From an uncultured Pontibacter sp. (GTDB lineage: Bacteria; Bacteroidota; Bacteroidia; Cytophagales; Hymenobacteraceae): DNA of 64,000 nt. Location: NCBI RefSeq assembly GCF_947492645.1, contig NZ_CANLMZ010000001.1:248001-312000 (forward strand). Direction: 5' to 3'. Shown here piece by piece: positions 7,877-16,553 of this stretch (position 1 is the stretch's first letter; each line of letters begins with the position of its first letter). Made by a program: the position numbers and the translations under genes. Under the pieces are notes generated by a model that was given only the letters and a program-made list of their open reading frames with translations, did no database searches and was not told where the DNA came from.

Positions 7877-8590
7877 ATGGATAACCTTTTACTTTTACAT
7901 GGGGCGCTAGGATCAGCGGATACATTAACTCCCTTACAGCAAGCACTAGAGGACAAGTATAACATCCATAAACTTGATTTTTCGGGGCATGGTAAGAGCA
8001 GCATTCCGCAGGAGCCGTACAGCATGGCGCTGTTTTCTAATGATATTTTAAGCTACCTGGATACACAGGGGCTAGACAAGGTGCATATTTTAGGCTACAG
8101 CATGGGTGGCTATGTAGCTTTATACTTTGCATTACTGCATCCGGAGCGGGTAAGCAGTATATTTACACTAGCCACTAAGTTTGCATGGTCTCCTGAAGCT
8201 GCCGAGAAAGAGTGTAGAATGCTTAACCCAAAGAAGATAAAGGAGAAGGTGCCCCAGTTTGCTAAAGTGCTGGCAGAGCGCCACGCACCTAACGACTGGA
8301 AGCAGGTAATGCACAAAACTGCCGAGATGATGCAACAACTTGGAGCTGTGCCAGAGCTTACTGCAGCTAATTTGCCCCAAATACAATTGCCCGTACGCCT
8401 CAGCATCGGCGACAGCGACAACATGGTAACAGTAGAAGAAACGCTTTGGGCTTACCGGCTTTTACCGAATGCCAGCCTGCTTGTGTTGCCGGCCACACGC
8501 CATCCTCTTGAGATAATAGAGATTAACAGACTTGCCTACGAAGCCGAACAATTTATTAACAATTGTTTGCCCGTAACTAAAATAGTTTAA
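7877..8590 (+). CDS. Alpha/beta-fold hydrolase
   Basis: A 237-residue cytoplasmic serine hydrolase of unknown substrate. MDNLLLLHGALGS starts the fold with the oxyanion HG motif; the nucleophile elbow is GYSMGG (Ser near residue 76); the acid is probably Asp in GDSDNMVT and the His is in TRHPLEI. The start at 7877 is preferred to 7796 because the extra 27 residues precede the first beta strand and have no family counterpart. The next gene begins after only a few bases, so the two may share a transcript. Confidence 0.82.
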   Translation: MDNLLLLHGALGSADTLTPLQQALEDKYNIHKLDFSGHGKSSIPQEPYSMALFSNDILSYLDTQGLDKVHILGYSMGGYVALYFALLHPERVSSIFTLATKFAWSPEAAEKECRMLNPKKIKEKVPQFAKVLAERHAPNDWKQVMHKTAEMMQQLGAVPELTAANLPQIQLPVRLSIGDSDNMVTVEETLWAYRLLPNASLLVLPATRHPLEIIEINRLAYEAEQFINNCLPVTKIV

Positions 8591-8626
8591 CCCATGACAT
8601 TATTACGTTTTACAAAGCATTTACAG

Positions 8627-9016
8627 ATGCTAAAGCAAATATTGATACTTGCTGTTTTTGCTGTGAGCATCACTTCCTGTGCAAGTTCTTCTGCTGGTTT
8701 TGGCCAGCGCGGCTACACCGAAGAGGGAAAAGCCTCCTACTACAGCCGCAAATTACAGGGCCGGAAAATGGCAAACGGCGAGCCTTACCGTAGAGGTAAG
8801 TTAACGGCAGCTCATAAAACTTTACCTTTTGGCACTAAAGTAAAAGTGACTAACCTACAGACAAACCAAACTGTTAAAGTTAAGATTACAGATAGAGGCC
8901 CCTATGTTAGCGGAAGAATTGTAGACTTATCGGAGGCTGCCGCTAAAAAAATTGGCTCAGTTAAAGCTGGAGTTGTGCCTGTAAAAATGAAAGTTATAAA
9001 ACCGGCGGCTAAGTGA
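8627..9016 (+). CDS. RlpA-like septal-ring lipoprotein (double-psi beta barrel)
   Basis: About 129 residues. A short lipoprotein signal ends in ITSC; the double-psi beta-barrel domain runs from GKASYYSRKLQGRKMANGE to the end. It carries the hallmark KLTAAHKTLPFGTKVKVTN and ITDRGPYVSGRIVDLS, including the Asp-Arg-Gly-Pro motif of RlpA/expansin-like proteins that bind or cleave glycan strands. Unlike Pseudomonas RlpA there is no SPOR domain. The 8627 start gives a typical signal peptide; an ATG at 8594, three bases after the hydrolase stop, is also possible. Confidence 0.85.
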   Translation: MLKQILILAVFAVSITSCASSSAGFGQRGYTEEGKASYYSRKLQGRKMANGEPYRRGKLTAAHKTLPFGTKVKVTNLQTNQTVKVKITDRGPYVSGRIVDLSEAAAKKIGSVKAGVVPVKMKVIKPAAK

Positions 9017-9148
9017 TACAGACCAAAACATAGCATTTTAGATATATAAATAGGCTGTTTCTGCCATTTTCACACACTTAACGTGTTATTTCCCTAAATT
9101 ATCCTACTGATTTCTTGATTCTTATAAAATTTACACTTATTTTTGAGT

Positions 9149-9544
9149 ATGATAAAACTGTGGCAACCTGTACGAGAATTTTTACCTATAGCAGCTATAC
9201 TGCTGCTATGCTTAATTATCGTACCAGTAGCACAGGCTAACGACAATGGCAACAGCAGCAATGGCACAAACGCTACTGTTGCGCAACAAGCTACTACCCA
9301 AACAGGCCCTACAGCCATAGCACCCGCTGAAACAGCCAAAGCAGCGAAGCCAAAGCCAAGAGTAGCAACCACCAAACCACAGGACAAGTCAGTTTTAGAC
9401 AATGATGTGCTTAACAGCCCAATTAGTTACTTTAAAAAAGCATTTACCACCGAAGAGGAGGAATCTGATGCCACATCAAGTAACGGAGCTGTGATGATTA
9501 CAGTTAAGGCGCTCATTGCTACGCTCCTTTCCACTATCATGTAA
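9149..9544 (+). CDS. Exported low-complexity protein, unknown
   Basis: About 131 residues. An N-terminal hydrophobic signal (about 12-30, IAAILLLCLIIVPVAQA) precedes an Ala/Thr/Asn/Pro-rich disordered region (NDNGNSSNGTNATVAQQATT), a short acidic segment and a hydrophobic C-terminal tail (VMITVKALIATLLSTIM). The open frame extends to a TTG at 9143, but ATG at 9149 is more likely. The tail could be a membrane anchor. No family recognised. Confidence 0.55.
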   Translation: MIKLWQPVREFLPIAAILLLCLIIVPVAQANDNGNSSNGTNATVAQQATTQTGPTAIAPAETAKAAKPKPRVATTKPQDKSVLDNDVLNSPISYFKKAFTTEEEESDATSSNGAVMITVKALIATLLSTIM

Positions 9545-9577
9545 TTTCCCCTTCCTGTTTATTAAAGCCTCGCTATA

Positions 9578-9910
9578 TTACCCCTCGTCGCTTTTAAATT
9601 TCTGCTTTCCGCGCAGTATATCAAAAAACAACTTAAAGCCTGATGCCAAGCTGTAGAACGGGTATTTAAAAGTAGCCGGCTTGTTTCGCTCGAAAAAGAA
9701 ATTCCCTACCCAAGCAAACCTATAGCCAATAACCGGCACCAGCAGCAGCAACTTATACTTACCTGCTGCTAGTGCGGCTACAGCCACCACTAACAGCAGG
9801 CCTGTACCAATAAAGTGCAGCACACGGCTTGTTGTATGCTGATGCTCCGATAAGTAATAGGGGTAAAAATCTTTTAGCGAAGTATAATGCTCGGGTGCTG
9901 CCTTGCTCAT
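9578..9910 (-). CDS. DUF962 / Mpo1-like membrane protein, short form
   Basis: A 110-residue membrane protein of the family that includes yeast Mpo1, a haem-free iron dioxygenase of 2-hydroxy fatty acids. SEHQHTTSRVLHFIGTG (21-37) carries the conserved His/Arg/His pattern and two membrane helices follow. The usual family motif, as I recall it, GHFFFExNxPATF, here reads GNFFFERNKPATF, so a normally conserved histidine is Asn at residue 70. That may mean altered metal binding. The gene stands alone. A longer DUF962 protein with His at the comparable place lies at 53287-53769. Confidence 0.8.
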   Translation of the reverse strand: MSKAAPEHYTSLKDFYPYYLSEHQHTTSRVLHFIGTGLLLVVAVAALAAGKYKLLLLVPVIGYRFAWVGNFFFERNKPATFKYPFYSLASGFKLFFDILRGKQKFKSDEG

Positions 9911-10021
9911 ACCTATAACTATTTATACTTGCATAAGCTAAGCGAAAGCGTGTACAATACTAAAGCGTTATTTATACTTTAAGCAATGCTGCCACAGCTT
10001 AAAGGTGCACATGCCTCTTTA

Positions 10022-10771
10022 TTAAATAAAGTCACTAATAATGGCTAACACCAGCCCTAACAGCGTAGCAATAAGTTTGGTACGGTTAAAATGATGGTCC
10101 GGGCTTGATTCGAAAAGTATGGTAGTAGAGATATGCAGGAAATTACCCGCAACCAAACCCGTTAACGCTGTATAAACTAAACCATCGGGTGCTTCCTGGG
10201 CTAGAACTGTGTTGCTAAAAATAATACCCAATGGAGAGCCTAACGCAAATATCAGTAACCACAAAAACGCTTTCCGGAAGTTCTCCAATCGCGAAAGCAG
10301 CACCGACATCAAAGCAAAAGCAGCCGGAATATGGTGTAAGGTAATACCGAGCAGCACCAGATAAAAATTATCACCTGCATGATGGTGACTATGGTCTGCA
10401 ACGCCATGCCGATGCTCTACAAGTATACTTCCTTCCAAAAAAGAATGCACAAACAATGACCCCAGCAGCAAAAAAGGCATGGAACCAACCCGGTCCTGGT
10501 GGTGGTGAATGTGGCCGTGCTCTACACCATGAGAGAATAGCTCTAGTATTAATTGCAGGAAAAAGCCTGCCAGCACCCAATAACCTACACCATACCCATT
10601 GTTGCCAACAAGCACATCGGGAAGCAAATGTATAATTGTGATTGTAAAGAGGTAAGCACCACTAAAAGAAAGTGCCATTTTTAGCCACTTAATGTTAGTA
10701 GGCGGAAATACCTTTACCAGAAACCCTGAGAAAACTACTGTAAAAAACAGAACTAGTATGGCTATGATCAT
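10022..10771 (-). CDS. ZIP-family divalent metal transporter
   Basis: A 249-residue inner-membrane protein, about eight helices, expected to import zinc or another divalent metal. Two His-rich loops (HGVEHGHIHHH near 81-91 and VEHRHGVADHSHHH near 117-130) and the helix motifs HSFLEG and LGITLHHIPAAFAL fit the ZIP metal path. The methyltransferase gene at 10784-11521 ends 12 bases before its start, so the two form a likely operon without an obvious functional link. No metal-responsive operator was recognised. Confidence 0.88.
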   Translation of the reverse strand: MIIAILVLFFTVVFSGFLVKVFPPTNIKWLKMALSFSGAYLFTITIIHLLPDVLVGNNGYGVGYWVLAGFFLQLILELFSHGVEHGHIHHHQDRVGSMPFLLLGSLFVHSFLEGSILVEHRHGVADHSHHHAGDNFYLVLLGITLHHIPAAFALMSVLLSRLENFRKAFLWLLIFALGSPLGIIFSNTVLAQEAPDGLVYTALTGLVAGNFLHISTTILFESSPDHHFNRTKLIATLLGLVLAIISDFI

Positions 10772-10783
10772 GTAGGGGAGGCG

Positions 10784-11521
10784 CTATTTCTTTAAAACAA
10801 AGATCATCCGATCGCTTTTCTCACGATCATAAGGGTTTAATTTGTAATCGCCGAGCACTTCTATCAGGCGTAGCTTCGTCATTTTAAAGTATTCTATGAA
10901 GTCTTCCTCGCGCAAGGCGCGCACCCGCTCCTGGTACTGGTAATACTGGCCATTATCTGTGAAGCTGATCGTCTTAACAATAAAGTCATGCTCCAGCCCA
11001 CGGTGGATGTTAAACGTTATGCCGCCTACTTCTTTTACCTCATCGGTTACAAGGTTGGCAATAACTTTTTCGGTATTCATAAAATCTATAACCAGCTTAC
11101 CTCCGTGCTTCAGGCTTTCTGTTGTCGCGCAAAGGGCAACAACATTCTCGGTTTCGTTATCAAAATACCCAAAGCTTGTGAAAAGGTTAAGTATAAAATC
11201 GAAGCTTTCGGGCTTGTATACTTGCCGCATGTCATGCACATCAAAATGCAAACGCTCGTTCTCGTATTGTTTGGCGTAGGCTATACTTTGCTCCGAGAGG
11301 TCGAGGCCCGTTACGTTATAGCCTTGCTGGTTAAGGTATAGGGAGTGGCGCCCTTTGCCACAAGCAAGGTCCAGTATCCGCTCATACTGCTTCGGGTGGA
11401 GGTAAGCCAACAGGTTATTCATAAACAGCTGCGCCTCTTCCAGATTGCGGTCCTGGTATAAAATATGGTAGTATGGCGAATCAAACCATGTGCTAAACCA
11501 TTCTACTTCCTGTTGTGCCAT
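10784..11521 (-). CDS. Class I SAM-dependent methyltransferase
   Basis: A 245-residue cytoplasmic methyltransferase. Motif I is ILDLACGKGRHSLYL (about 50-65) and the acidic end of strand 2 is in VTGLDLSEQSI; motif IV is FDFILNLFTSFGYF. Substrate not predictable. ATG at 11521 is preferred to a TTG six codons upstream. The N-terminal WFSTWFDSPYYHILYQ is shared with Bacteroidota methyltransferases of this type. The downstream ZIP gene starts 12 bases later. Confidence 0.85.
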   Translation of the reverse strand: MAQQEVEWFSTWFDSPYYHILYQDRNLEEAQLFMNNLLAYLHPKQYERILDLACGKGRHSLYLNQQGYNVTGLDLSEQSIAYAKQYENERLHFDVHDMRQVYKPESFDFILNLFTSFGYFDNETENVVALCATTESLKHGGKLVIDFMNTEKVIANLVTDEVKEVGGITFNIHRGLEHDFIVKTISFTDNGQYYQYQERVRALREEDFIEYFKMTKLRLIEVLGDYKLNPYDREKSDRMIFVLKK

Positions 11522-11638
11522 TGGGTGTGCTAAAAGCAATTAAGACTGCAAATATAAGGTAATCTGCCAAACCTGCCTATACGTAACACGGCAGGCTAAG
11601 TGTTGTGCTCTACCTGCAATGCGCAGGAGGAATAAAAA

Positions 11639-11675
11639 AAGCCTGCCGCTGCTAGTACAAAGCAACGGCAGGCTT
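11639..11675 (-). terminator. Terminator of the small lipoprotein gene
   Basis: AAGCCTGCCG (11639-11648) pairs with CGGCAGGCTT (11666-11675); A-rich 11630-11640 gives the minus-strand U tract. It lies 18 bases after the gene ending at 11694. Confidence 0.85.
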
Positions 11676-11693
11676 CTAAACTCTGGTCTAAAA

Positions 11694-12002
11694 CTAGCGT
11701 CTGATAGCGCCTGCTTCTGTATTTGTTTCGGTTTCTTCTTTGATGCTATCGCCAGGCTGAATCGTGTTACCTCCCATATCGTGGTTAGGCATTACTTCTT
11801 CCTTATCAGTATGGCCTTGTTTTACACCATGAGCTGCTACTTCAGCATTTCCGGCGTCACTTACGTTAAAAGTGTTGCGAGTTCCCGGCTCTACGTAGTC
11901 AGTTGATACTTTTTCACCTGGTCTCAGGTCTTTCGGAGTATCACAAGATGCCATAAACAAACCACAAGCTGCGGCAAATACTGCAATTATGTTCTTATTC
12001 AT
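11694..12002 (-). CDS. Small lipoprotein, unknown
   Basis: A 102-residue lipoprotein: signal MNKNIIAVFAAACGLFMASC with lipidated Cys20. The mature part is hydrophilic and Gly/Glu/Thr rich (TNTEAGAIRR end), likely disordered. It has its own terminator and TATACTT at 12016-12022 just upstream. No family recognised. Confidence 0.68.
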   Translation of the reverse strand: MNKNIIAVFAAACGLFMASCDTPKDLRPGEKVSTDYVEPGTRNTFNVSDAGNAEVAAHGVKQGHTDKEEVMPNHDMGGNTIQPGDSIKEETETNTEAGAIRR

Positions 12003-12118
12003 TTTTGTATGATTTTATACTTTCTTTATAGTCATCCTGCCAACAAATCTGCTAGCAATGTATTATCTATTAATCTTTTACGACTGTCGTGTTGCCTTTG
12101 GTTGTACTGCGGCAGTTG

Positions 12119-12706
12119 CTAAGCTATAAAGCTTTTGCGGCGAAGCAGGTTATCCATCAGCTTAAGGTCGTTTTGGGTATTAAAAATTTTGTAAGGCAGG
12201 TATATAAAAACAGGAACCTCAAACGTGCGTGCCAACCAGCCTTTCCAGCCTGTCGGCAACTGCGTACCCGATGGTGGCTTTAACCAAAGCAGGTAAGCCT
12301 CATCCCTACGCTGCACCATCTTGATCATGTCCCAGGTCATGTTCATACCCTCACGCTCGTTGCGCTTCATCAGTATCTGTCGGTTGTCGATGTCGTAATT
12401 AAGCTTTTCGAACAACACGTTACCTTGCTCTATGCGTGTGATGCCCATTACCTGCGCCGAACGCACAAGTATAAAAAGGATGGTAACAATTACGGCTATG
12501 GCTACCCACCACCACGAGAAGCTAAACAAAGCGGGTAGCATAAAGATGGCAAACGGTATCAAAGCATACCACCACTCCTTTTTCCAGACTTGCGTTACGG
12601 CAATGCGCGTAAATAAGTCTTTATCCATCTGGTACTTTTTTGTTCGGATGGCACCTGGGGCTGGCCCCTGTGGCGCTCTGAAACCTCTTTGGTTTGGTTG
12701 CTGCAT
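12119..12706 (-). CDS. Membrane protein, possibly YcxB-like
   Basis: A 195-residue protein with a proline-rich cytoplasmic start, two adjacent membrane helices (about 48-62 and 65-82) and a soluble C-terminal beta-rich domain with NYDIDNRQILMKRN, TWDMIKMVQRRDEAYLLWL and YLPYKIF. The order 'two helices, then a W/I...YL... domain' is that of YcxB-type proteins, but similarity is only by pattern. It lies upstream of the lipoprotein gene, 116 bases away. Function unknown. Confidence 0.6.
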   Translation of the reverse strand: MQQPNQRGFRAPQGPAPGAIRTKKYQMDKDLFTRIAVTQVWKKEWWYALIPFAIFMLPALFSFSWWWVAIAVIVTILFILVRSAQVMGITRIEQGNVLFEKLNYDIDNRQILMKRNEREGMNMTWDMIKMVQRRDEAYLLWLKPPSGTQLPTGWKGWLARTFEVPVFIYLPYKIFNTQNDLKLMDNLLRRKSFIA

Positions 12707-12808
12707 AAAAAATAAAGTAAAATTCTCTGTTCTGCTTACTCTCCGGCAAAGCCTTTAAGAGAGGGCCAGTTCACTATTTGCTGCTTTACCAGCAGTATCA
12801 GGTTTAAA

Positions 12809-13666
12809 TTAGTAAGCTTTTAAGCTTATGTCCATACTTTTGATGGAGTGCGTCAGCGCCCCAACCGAGATATAATCCACGCCACACTCAGCTACGGCAC
12901 GTATTGTTTCTTCTGTTATCCCACCAGATGCCTCTGTTTCATACTTGCCGGCTATCATGGCTACGGCTTCGCGCATCATGTCGGTGCTCATGTTATCCAG
13001 CATAATGCGGTGCACGCCTCCTGTTTCCAGCACCTGCTGCACCTCTTCCAAAGTACGGGTTTCTACCTCAATCTTCAGGTCTTTGCCGTGCTCCTTCAGG
13101 TAACGCTGTGTTGCTGTGATGGCATTTTTTATACCTCCGGCATAGTCCACATGGTTGTCTTTCAGCATTACCATGTCATACAACCCGAAACGGTGGTTGC
13201 GGCCGCCGCCAATCAAAACTGCCCATTTCTCCATTATCCTGAAGTTAGGGGTCGTTTTGCGTGTATCCAGCAATTTGGCTCCTGTACCTTCAATCAGGCT
13301 GCTAAGGTAATGGGTATAGGTGGCAATTCCGCTCATGCGCTGCATGCAATTAAGCACCAGCCGCTCTGCCGTAAGTATGGATTGTGCCTTTCCTTTTACA
13401 GTAAGTCCTATATCACCATACTTTACCGGCGCACCGTCCTGCAACAGTACTTCTACCTGCAATTCAGGGTCTACAGCTTTAAAAATGTAACCGGCCAGCT
13501 CTACGCCCGCCAGTATGCCTTCTCCCTTTACCAGCAGGCGCGCCTGGTTTTGCGCATCGGCAGGTATAGAGGCCAGCGAAGAGTGGTCACCATCGCCAAC
13601 ATCCTCGGCTAGGGCCAACGAGATGAACTCGTTTATACTTTTTGGGGTAAGGTAAGTAGGTTTCAC
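12809..13666 (-). CDS. nadC: Nicotinate-nucleotide pyrophosphorylase (carboxylating)
   Basis: A 285-residue enzyme converting quinolinate and PRPP to nicotinate mononucleotide, CO2 and pyrophosphate in de novo NAD synthesis. Diagnostic segments are NCMQRMSGIAT, LLDTRKTTPNFR, GGGRNHRFGLYDMVMLKDNH, the EVETRTLEEV strand, IMLDNM and ASGGI, all with the usual PRPP/quinolinate-binding Arg, Lys, Glu and Asp. Full family length. It begins with GTG at 13666; TATTTTTG lies on the minus strand only four bases upstream. nadA and nadB are not in the window. Confidence 0.96.
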   Translation of the reverse strand: MKPTYLTPKSINEFISLALAEDVGDGDHSSLASIPADAQNQARLLVKGEGILAGVELAGYIFKAVDPELQVEVLLQDGAPVKYGDIGLTVKGKAQSILTAERLVLNCMQRMSGIATYTHYLSSLIEGTGAKLLDTRKTTPNFRIMEKWAVLIGGGRNHRFGLYDMVMLKDNHVDYAGGIKNAITATQRYLKEHGKDLKIEVETRTLEEVQQVLETGGVHRIMLDNMSTDMMREAVAMIAGKYETEASGGITEETIRAVAECGVDYISVGALTHSIKSMDISLKAY

Positions 13667-13669
13667 GGC

Positions 13670-13677
13670 ACAAAAAT
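13670..13677 (-). promoter_or_regulatory. Possible -7 element before nadC
   Basis: Read on the minus strand this is TATTTTTG, matching the Bacteroidota -7 consensus TAnnTTTG. It ends four bases before the GTG start, which would give a leaderless or nearly leaderless mRNA. No TTG is seen at the -33 position and the site adjoins the U tract of the upstream terminator, so chance is a real alternative. Confidence 0.3.
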
Positions 13678-13682
13678 AAAAA

Positions 13683-13708
13683 AAGGCTCGGAGTTTATAC
13701 CGAGCCTT
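13683..13708 (-). terminator. Terminator of the DUF4783 gene
   Basis: AAGGCTCG (13683-13690) and CGAGCCTT (13701-13708) pair; A-rich 13671-13684 forms the minus-strand U tract. It lies 24 bases past the gene ending at 13733 and separates it from nadC. Confidence 0.85.
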
Positions 13709-13732
13709 CTTGAAAATCTCATTATTATCTTT

Positions 13733-14134
13733 TTAATCTTTGATAAAGTTCATCGATTGTATCTTGGATTCTTTCATCCGAACCAGCACAGTATAGGTGC
13801 CGTTTTTGGAAGTATACGTGCCAATGGCGTAGCGCTGGCCTTTATCCGATGCTCCCTGGTGACTGTAAGAGAAATCAACAGGAGGGTTTTTGCTGAAGAA
13901 ATTCTTCATTACAAACTCCGCTTGCGTGCTGCTGTAGCTTGTGGCATCGCCGCTCTCTAAAGTAATCTCCACCATGCTGCTAAAGTTACGGGCCAAATCT
14001 TTAGACGAGCCTATCTTAATAGCCGACTTTACGCCACCCATTACATCGCCTTGGGCTACGGACTGCTCCGCTGTAACAAAAACAACTGCCAACAACAACG
14101 AAAATACTACTGCAATCTGTTTTAAGTTTTTCAT
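13733..14134 (-). CDS. DUF4783 family exported protein
   Basis: About 133 residues. A signal peptide (MKNLKQIAVVFSLLLAVVFV, cleaved near SVAQ) precedes one small alpha+beta domain of NTF2-like size. Features recalled for DUF4783 are present: SKDLARNFSSMVEITL, SSTQAEFVMKNFFSKNPPV, FSYSHQGAS and the end strands YTVLVRMKESKIQSM. Role unknown; probably periplasmic. ATG at 14134 is preferred to the frame's earlier start at 14161 because it gives a normal signal peptide. It has its own terminator. Confidence 0.78.
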   Translation of the reverse strand: MKNLKQIAVVFSLLLAVVFVTAEQSVAQGDVMGGVKSAIKIGSSKDLARNFSSMVEITLESGDATSYSSTQAEFVMKNFFSKNPPVDFSYSHQGASDKGQRYAIGTYTSKNGTYTVLVRMKESKIQSMNFIKD

Positions 14135-14337
14135 AAATCCTGTTTGTGATCTCGCCCTCATAATAGCTAAAACTATGCCAAGTAAAGGTACCGCCTAAAC
14201 ATTGGTAAAGTTAGTTGTAATATCTAAATATATAAAATCCGGATACGCACTTAAGCAGCATAATTACTTAAACATTAAAGCCCTAAAGCCAGTAGCTGCT
14301 ATTGCACGTGGTCAGGCACCCATTCAAAGATTATGTT

Positions 14338-14345
14338 TATATTTG
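14338..14345 (+). promoter_or_regulatory. Possible -7 element before gpmI
   Basis: TATATTTG matches TAnnTTTG and ends four bases before the ATG at 14350. A start site about seven bases on would fall at the start codon. No TTG at the -33 distance is visible, so this is tentative. Confidence 0.3.
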
Positions 14346-14349
14346 CACT

Positions 14350-15873
14350 ATGGATAAAAAGGTACTTTTAGTGATTTTAGACGGGTGGGGGATAACCACT
14401 ATCCCAGAGGCTTCTGCGATACTTAAAGCCCATACACCGTTCATTGATTCTATCATGCAGCATTATCCGAGCACCTACCTGGAGGCTTCAGGAGAGGCTG
14501 TTGGCTTACCAGAGGGGCAGATGGGAAACTCTGAGGTAGGACACATGAACATTGGTGCCGGCCGTGTTGTGTATCAAGACCTGGTGCGTATCAATAAATC
14601 CATATCAGAGCACAAGCTTGGCACAATGCCTGTGCTGGCCAATGCTTTTGCCTTTGCCAAAGAAAACAAGAAACCTGTTCACCTGATCGGTCTTTTATCT
14701 GACGGTGGTGTGCACTCGCATATAAACCACCTGAAAGCCCTTTGCACTACTGCATTTGACTATGGGTTGCACAACGTATACATACATGCCTTTACCGATG
14801 GCCGCGACACAGACCCTAAAGGTGGTGTAAAATATATAAACGAGCTGGAGCAACACCTTGAAAACACAACCGGCACTATTGCATCTGTTACCGGACGCTA
14901 CTACGCCATGGACCGCGACAACCGTTGGGAGCGTGTAAAGCTGGCTTATGATGCCATGGTAAAAGGAGAGGGCAAGCCATCCCGAAACCTTATACAGTCG
15001 GTGCTGGAGTCGTACAAAGATGGCGTAACCGATGAGTTTATACATCCGATAATCAAAGTAAACGATCAGCAGCAACCTATTGCCACCATACAGGAGGGCG
15101 ATGTGGTGATTTGCTTTAACTTTAGAACGGACCGTGGCCGCGAGATAACCCAGGCCTTAACCCAGCGTGATTTCCCGGAGCAGCATATGCAGCGGCTAAA
15201 CCTGCGCTATATCACCATGACCAATTATGACGATACATTTGCTGGCGTAGAGGCTATTTTTGATAAAGACAACCTGAACAATACACTCGGCGAAGTTGTA
15301 GCCAAGGCAGGCAAAAAGCAGATACGGATTGCCGAAACAGAGAAATACCCGCACGTTACGTTCTTCTTCTCGGGTGGCCGCGAAATGCAGTTTGAAGGTG
15401 AGAGCCGCCTGCTGTGCCCTTCGCCTAAAGTGCCTACGTACGACCTTCAGCCAGAAATGAGTGCTATGGATATTCGCGATGCCATTGTGCCGGAACTGGC
15501 CACCAGATCGGCTGACTTTATCTGCCTGAATTTTGCAAACCCCGATATGGTAGGCCATACAGGCGTGTTTGAGGCGGCGGTAAAGGCCTGCGAAGTAGTA
15601 GACCAGTGCGCTGAAAAAGTAATTACAACTGCCCTTGCCAACGACTATGCCACCATTGTGATTGCAGACCACGGCAACGCCGACATGATGATAAACCCTG
15701 ACGGAACACCTAATACAGCTCACACTACTAACCTGGTACCTTGTGTACTGGTTAGCAATGACTTTAAGGGCACCTTGCATCCAGGTAAATTAGGAGACCT
15801 GGCACCTACTATACTTCAGCTAATGGGTATAGAGAAGCCAATAGAAATGACCGGAGAATCGCTGATAGATTAA
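14350..15873 (+). CDS. gpmI: 2,3-bisphosphoglycerate-independent phosphoglycerate mutase
   Basis: A 507-residue manganese enzyme interconverting 3- and 2-phosphoglycerate in glycolysis and gluconeogenesis. VLLVILDGWG (Asp11, metal) opens the phosphatase domain, GQMGNSEVGHMNIGAGR holds the phosphoserine nucleophile Ser61, AFTDGRDTDPKGG and NFRTDRGREITQAL are substrate-loop motifs, and ADHGNADMM near 440 provides the second metal set. Length is typical. ATG at 14350 starts exactly at the conserved MDKK; the open frame extends upstream but is not conserved. The lipoprotein gene 7 bases downstream is probably co-transcribed. Confidence 0.97.
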   Translation: MDKKVLLVILDGWGITTIPEASAILKAHTPFIDSIMQHYPSTYLEASGEAVGLPEGQMGNSEVGHMNIGAGRVVYQDLVRINKSISEHKLGTMPVLANAFAFAKENKKPVHLIGLLSDGGVHSHINHLKALCTTAFDYGLHNVYIHAFTDGRDTDPKGGVKYINELEQHLENTTGTIASVTGRYYAMDRDNRWERVKLAYDAMVKGEGKPSRNLIQSVLESYKDGVTDEFIHPIIKVNDQQQPIATIQEGDVVICFNFRTDRGREITQALTQRDFPEQHMQRLNLRYITMTNYDDTFAGVEAIFDKDNLNNTLGEVVAKAGKKQIRIAETEKYPHVTFFFSGGREMQFEGESRLLCPSPKVPTYDLQPEMSAMDIRDAIVPELATRSADFICLNFANPDMVGHTGVFEAAVKACEVVDQCAEKVITTALANDYATIVIADHGNADMMINPDGTPNTAHTTNLVPCVLVSNDFKGTLHPGKLGDLAPTILQLMGIEKPIEMTGESLID

Positions 15874-15880
15874 ATAATGT

Positions 15881-16456
15881 ATGGCTAAGTATAAGTTAGG
15901 TTTACTTTTAGTGCTGCTGCTTGCCTTTACGGCTTGCGAACGCCCTGCACCACCAGCTACTGCCGATGCAACTGGCAGCTATAACCTAACGCTATACTTA
16001 CAGGAGCAGAAAGCGCGCATGCAGGCAAAAAAGCCCATGGTGCTTAAATCTGTAACTACAGAAGGGCAACCCACCGAAACAGTAGAGACAGATGACATAG
16101 ACTGGCAAGATGAGCTATCGGTGTTTGAGCAACTGGACCTGCGCAGGCCTGCCTTGGAAGAATATTACCTAAAACAGGAAAAAGTTTTAGAAAACGGCGA
16201 CATAGCCGTTGAGTATAAAAAGCGGGAAGACAGCGAACCCATTGTGCATTATCTTTTCCTTACACTTTCACCAGACCGGAAATTAAAGCATCTAGCTGCC
16301 ACACTACAGGATAAAAACCCCTTGTTTTACTCCTACCGCCGCGTGTACCTGGAAGCAGAGCCTGCTACAGGCAATATTTCCAGCTACTCTATAGAGGGCG
16401 TTCAGAAGCTGATCTTTAATGATTCGCTGCACTACGCAGTAAAAGCCAACTTGTAA
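15881..16456 (+). CDS. Lipoprotein, unknown, downstream of gpmI
   Basis: A 191-residue lipoprotein: signal MAKYKLGLLLVLLLAFTAC with lipidated Cys19. The mature part has a short disordered Ala/Pro/Thr linker and then an alpha+beta region with WQDELSVFEQLDL, YYLKQEKVLENGDIAVEYKK and YSIEGVQKLIFNDS. The start is seven bases after the gpmI stop, so translation is probably coupled. No family name is recalled with confidence. It is followed by a weak hairpin region before the protease gene. Confidence 0.7.
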   Translation: MAKYKLGLLLVLLLAFTACERPAPPATADATGSYNLTLYLQEQKARMQAKKPMVLKSVTTEGQPTETVETDDIDWQDELSVFEQLDLRRPALEEYYLKQEKVLENGDIAVEYKKREDSEPIVHYLFLTLSPDRKLKHLAATLQDKNPLFYSYRRVYLEAEPATGNISSYSIEGVQKLIFNDSLHYAVKANL

Positions 16457-16553
16457 AACATCCCTATTTATACTATAAACATTTATTATATTGCTACACT
16501 AAAAGGCTAATAGTGTAGCGTTTGCCTTTTTTATACTATACCGGTTGCCACCT

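Noticed and set aside
14302..14349. Upstream start for gpmI
   Set aside because: MDKK at 14350 is the conserved start; the extra 16 residues are not family-like.
16457..16553. Terminator between the lipoprotein and protease genes
   Set aside because: A weak AAAAGGC/GCCTTTTT pairing exists but the loop is not stable enough to call.
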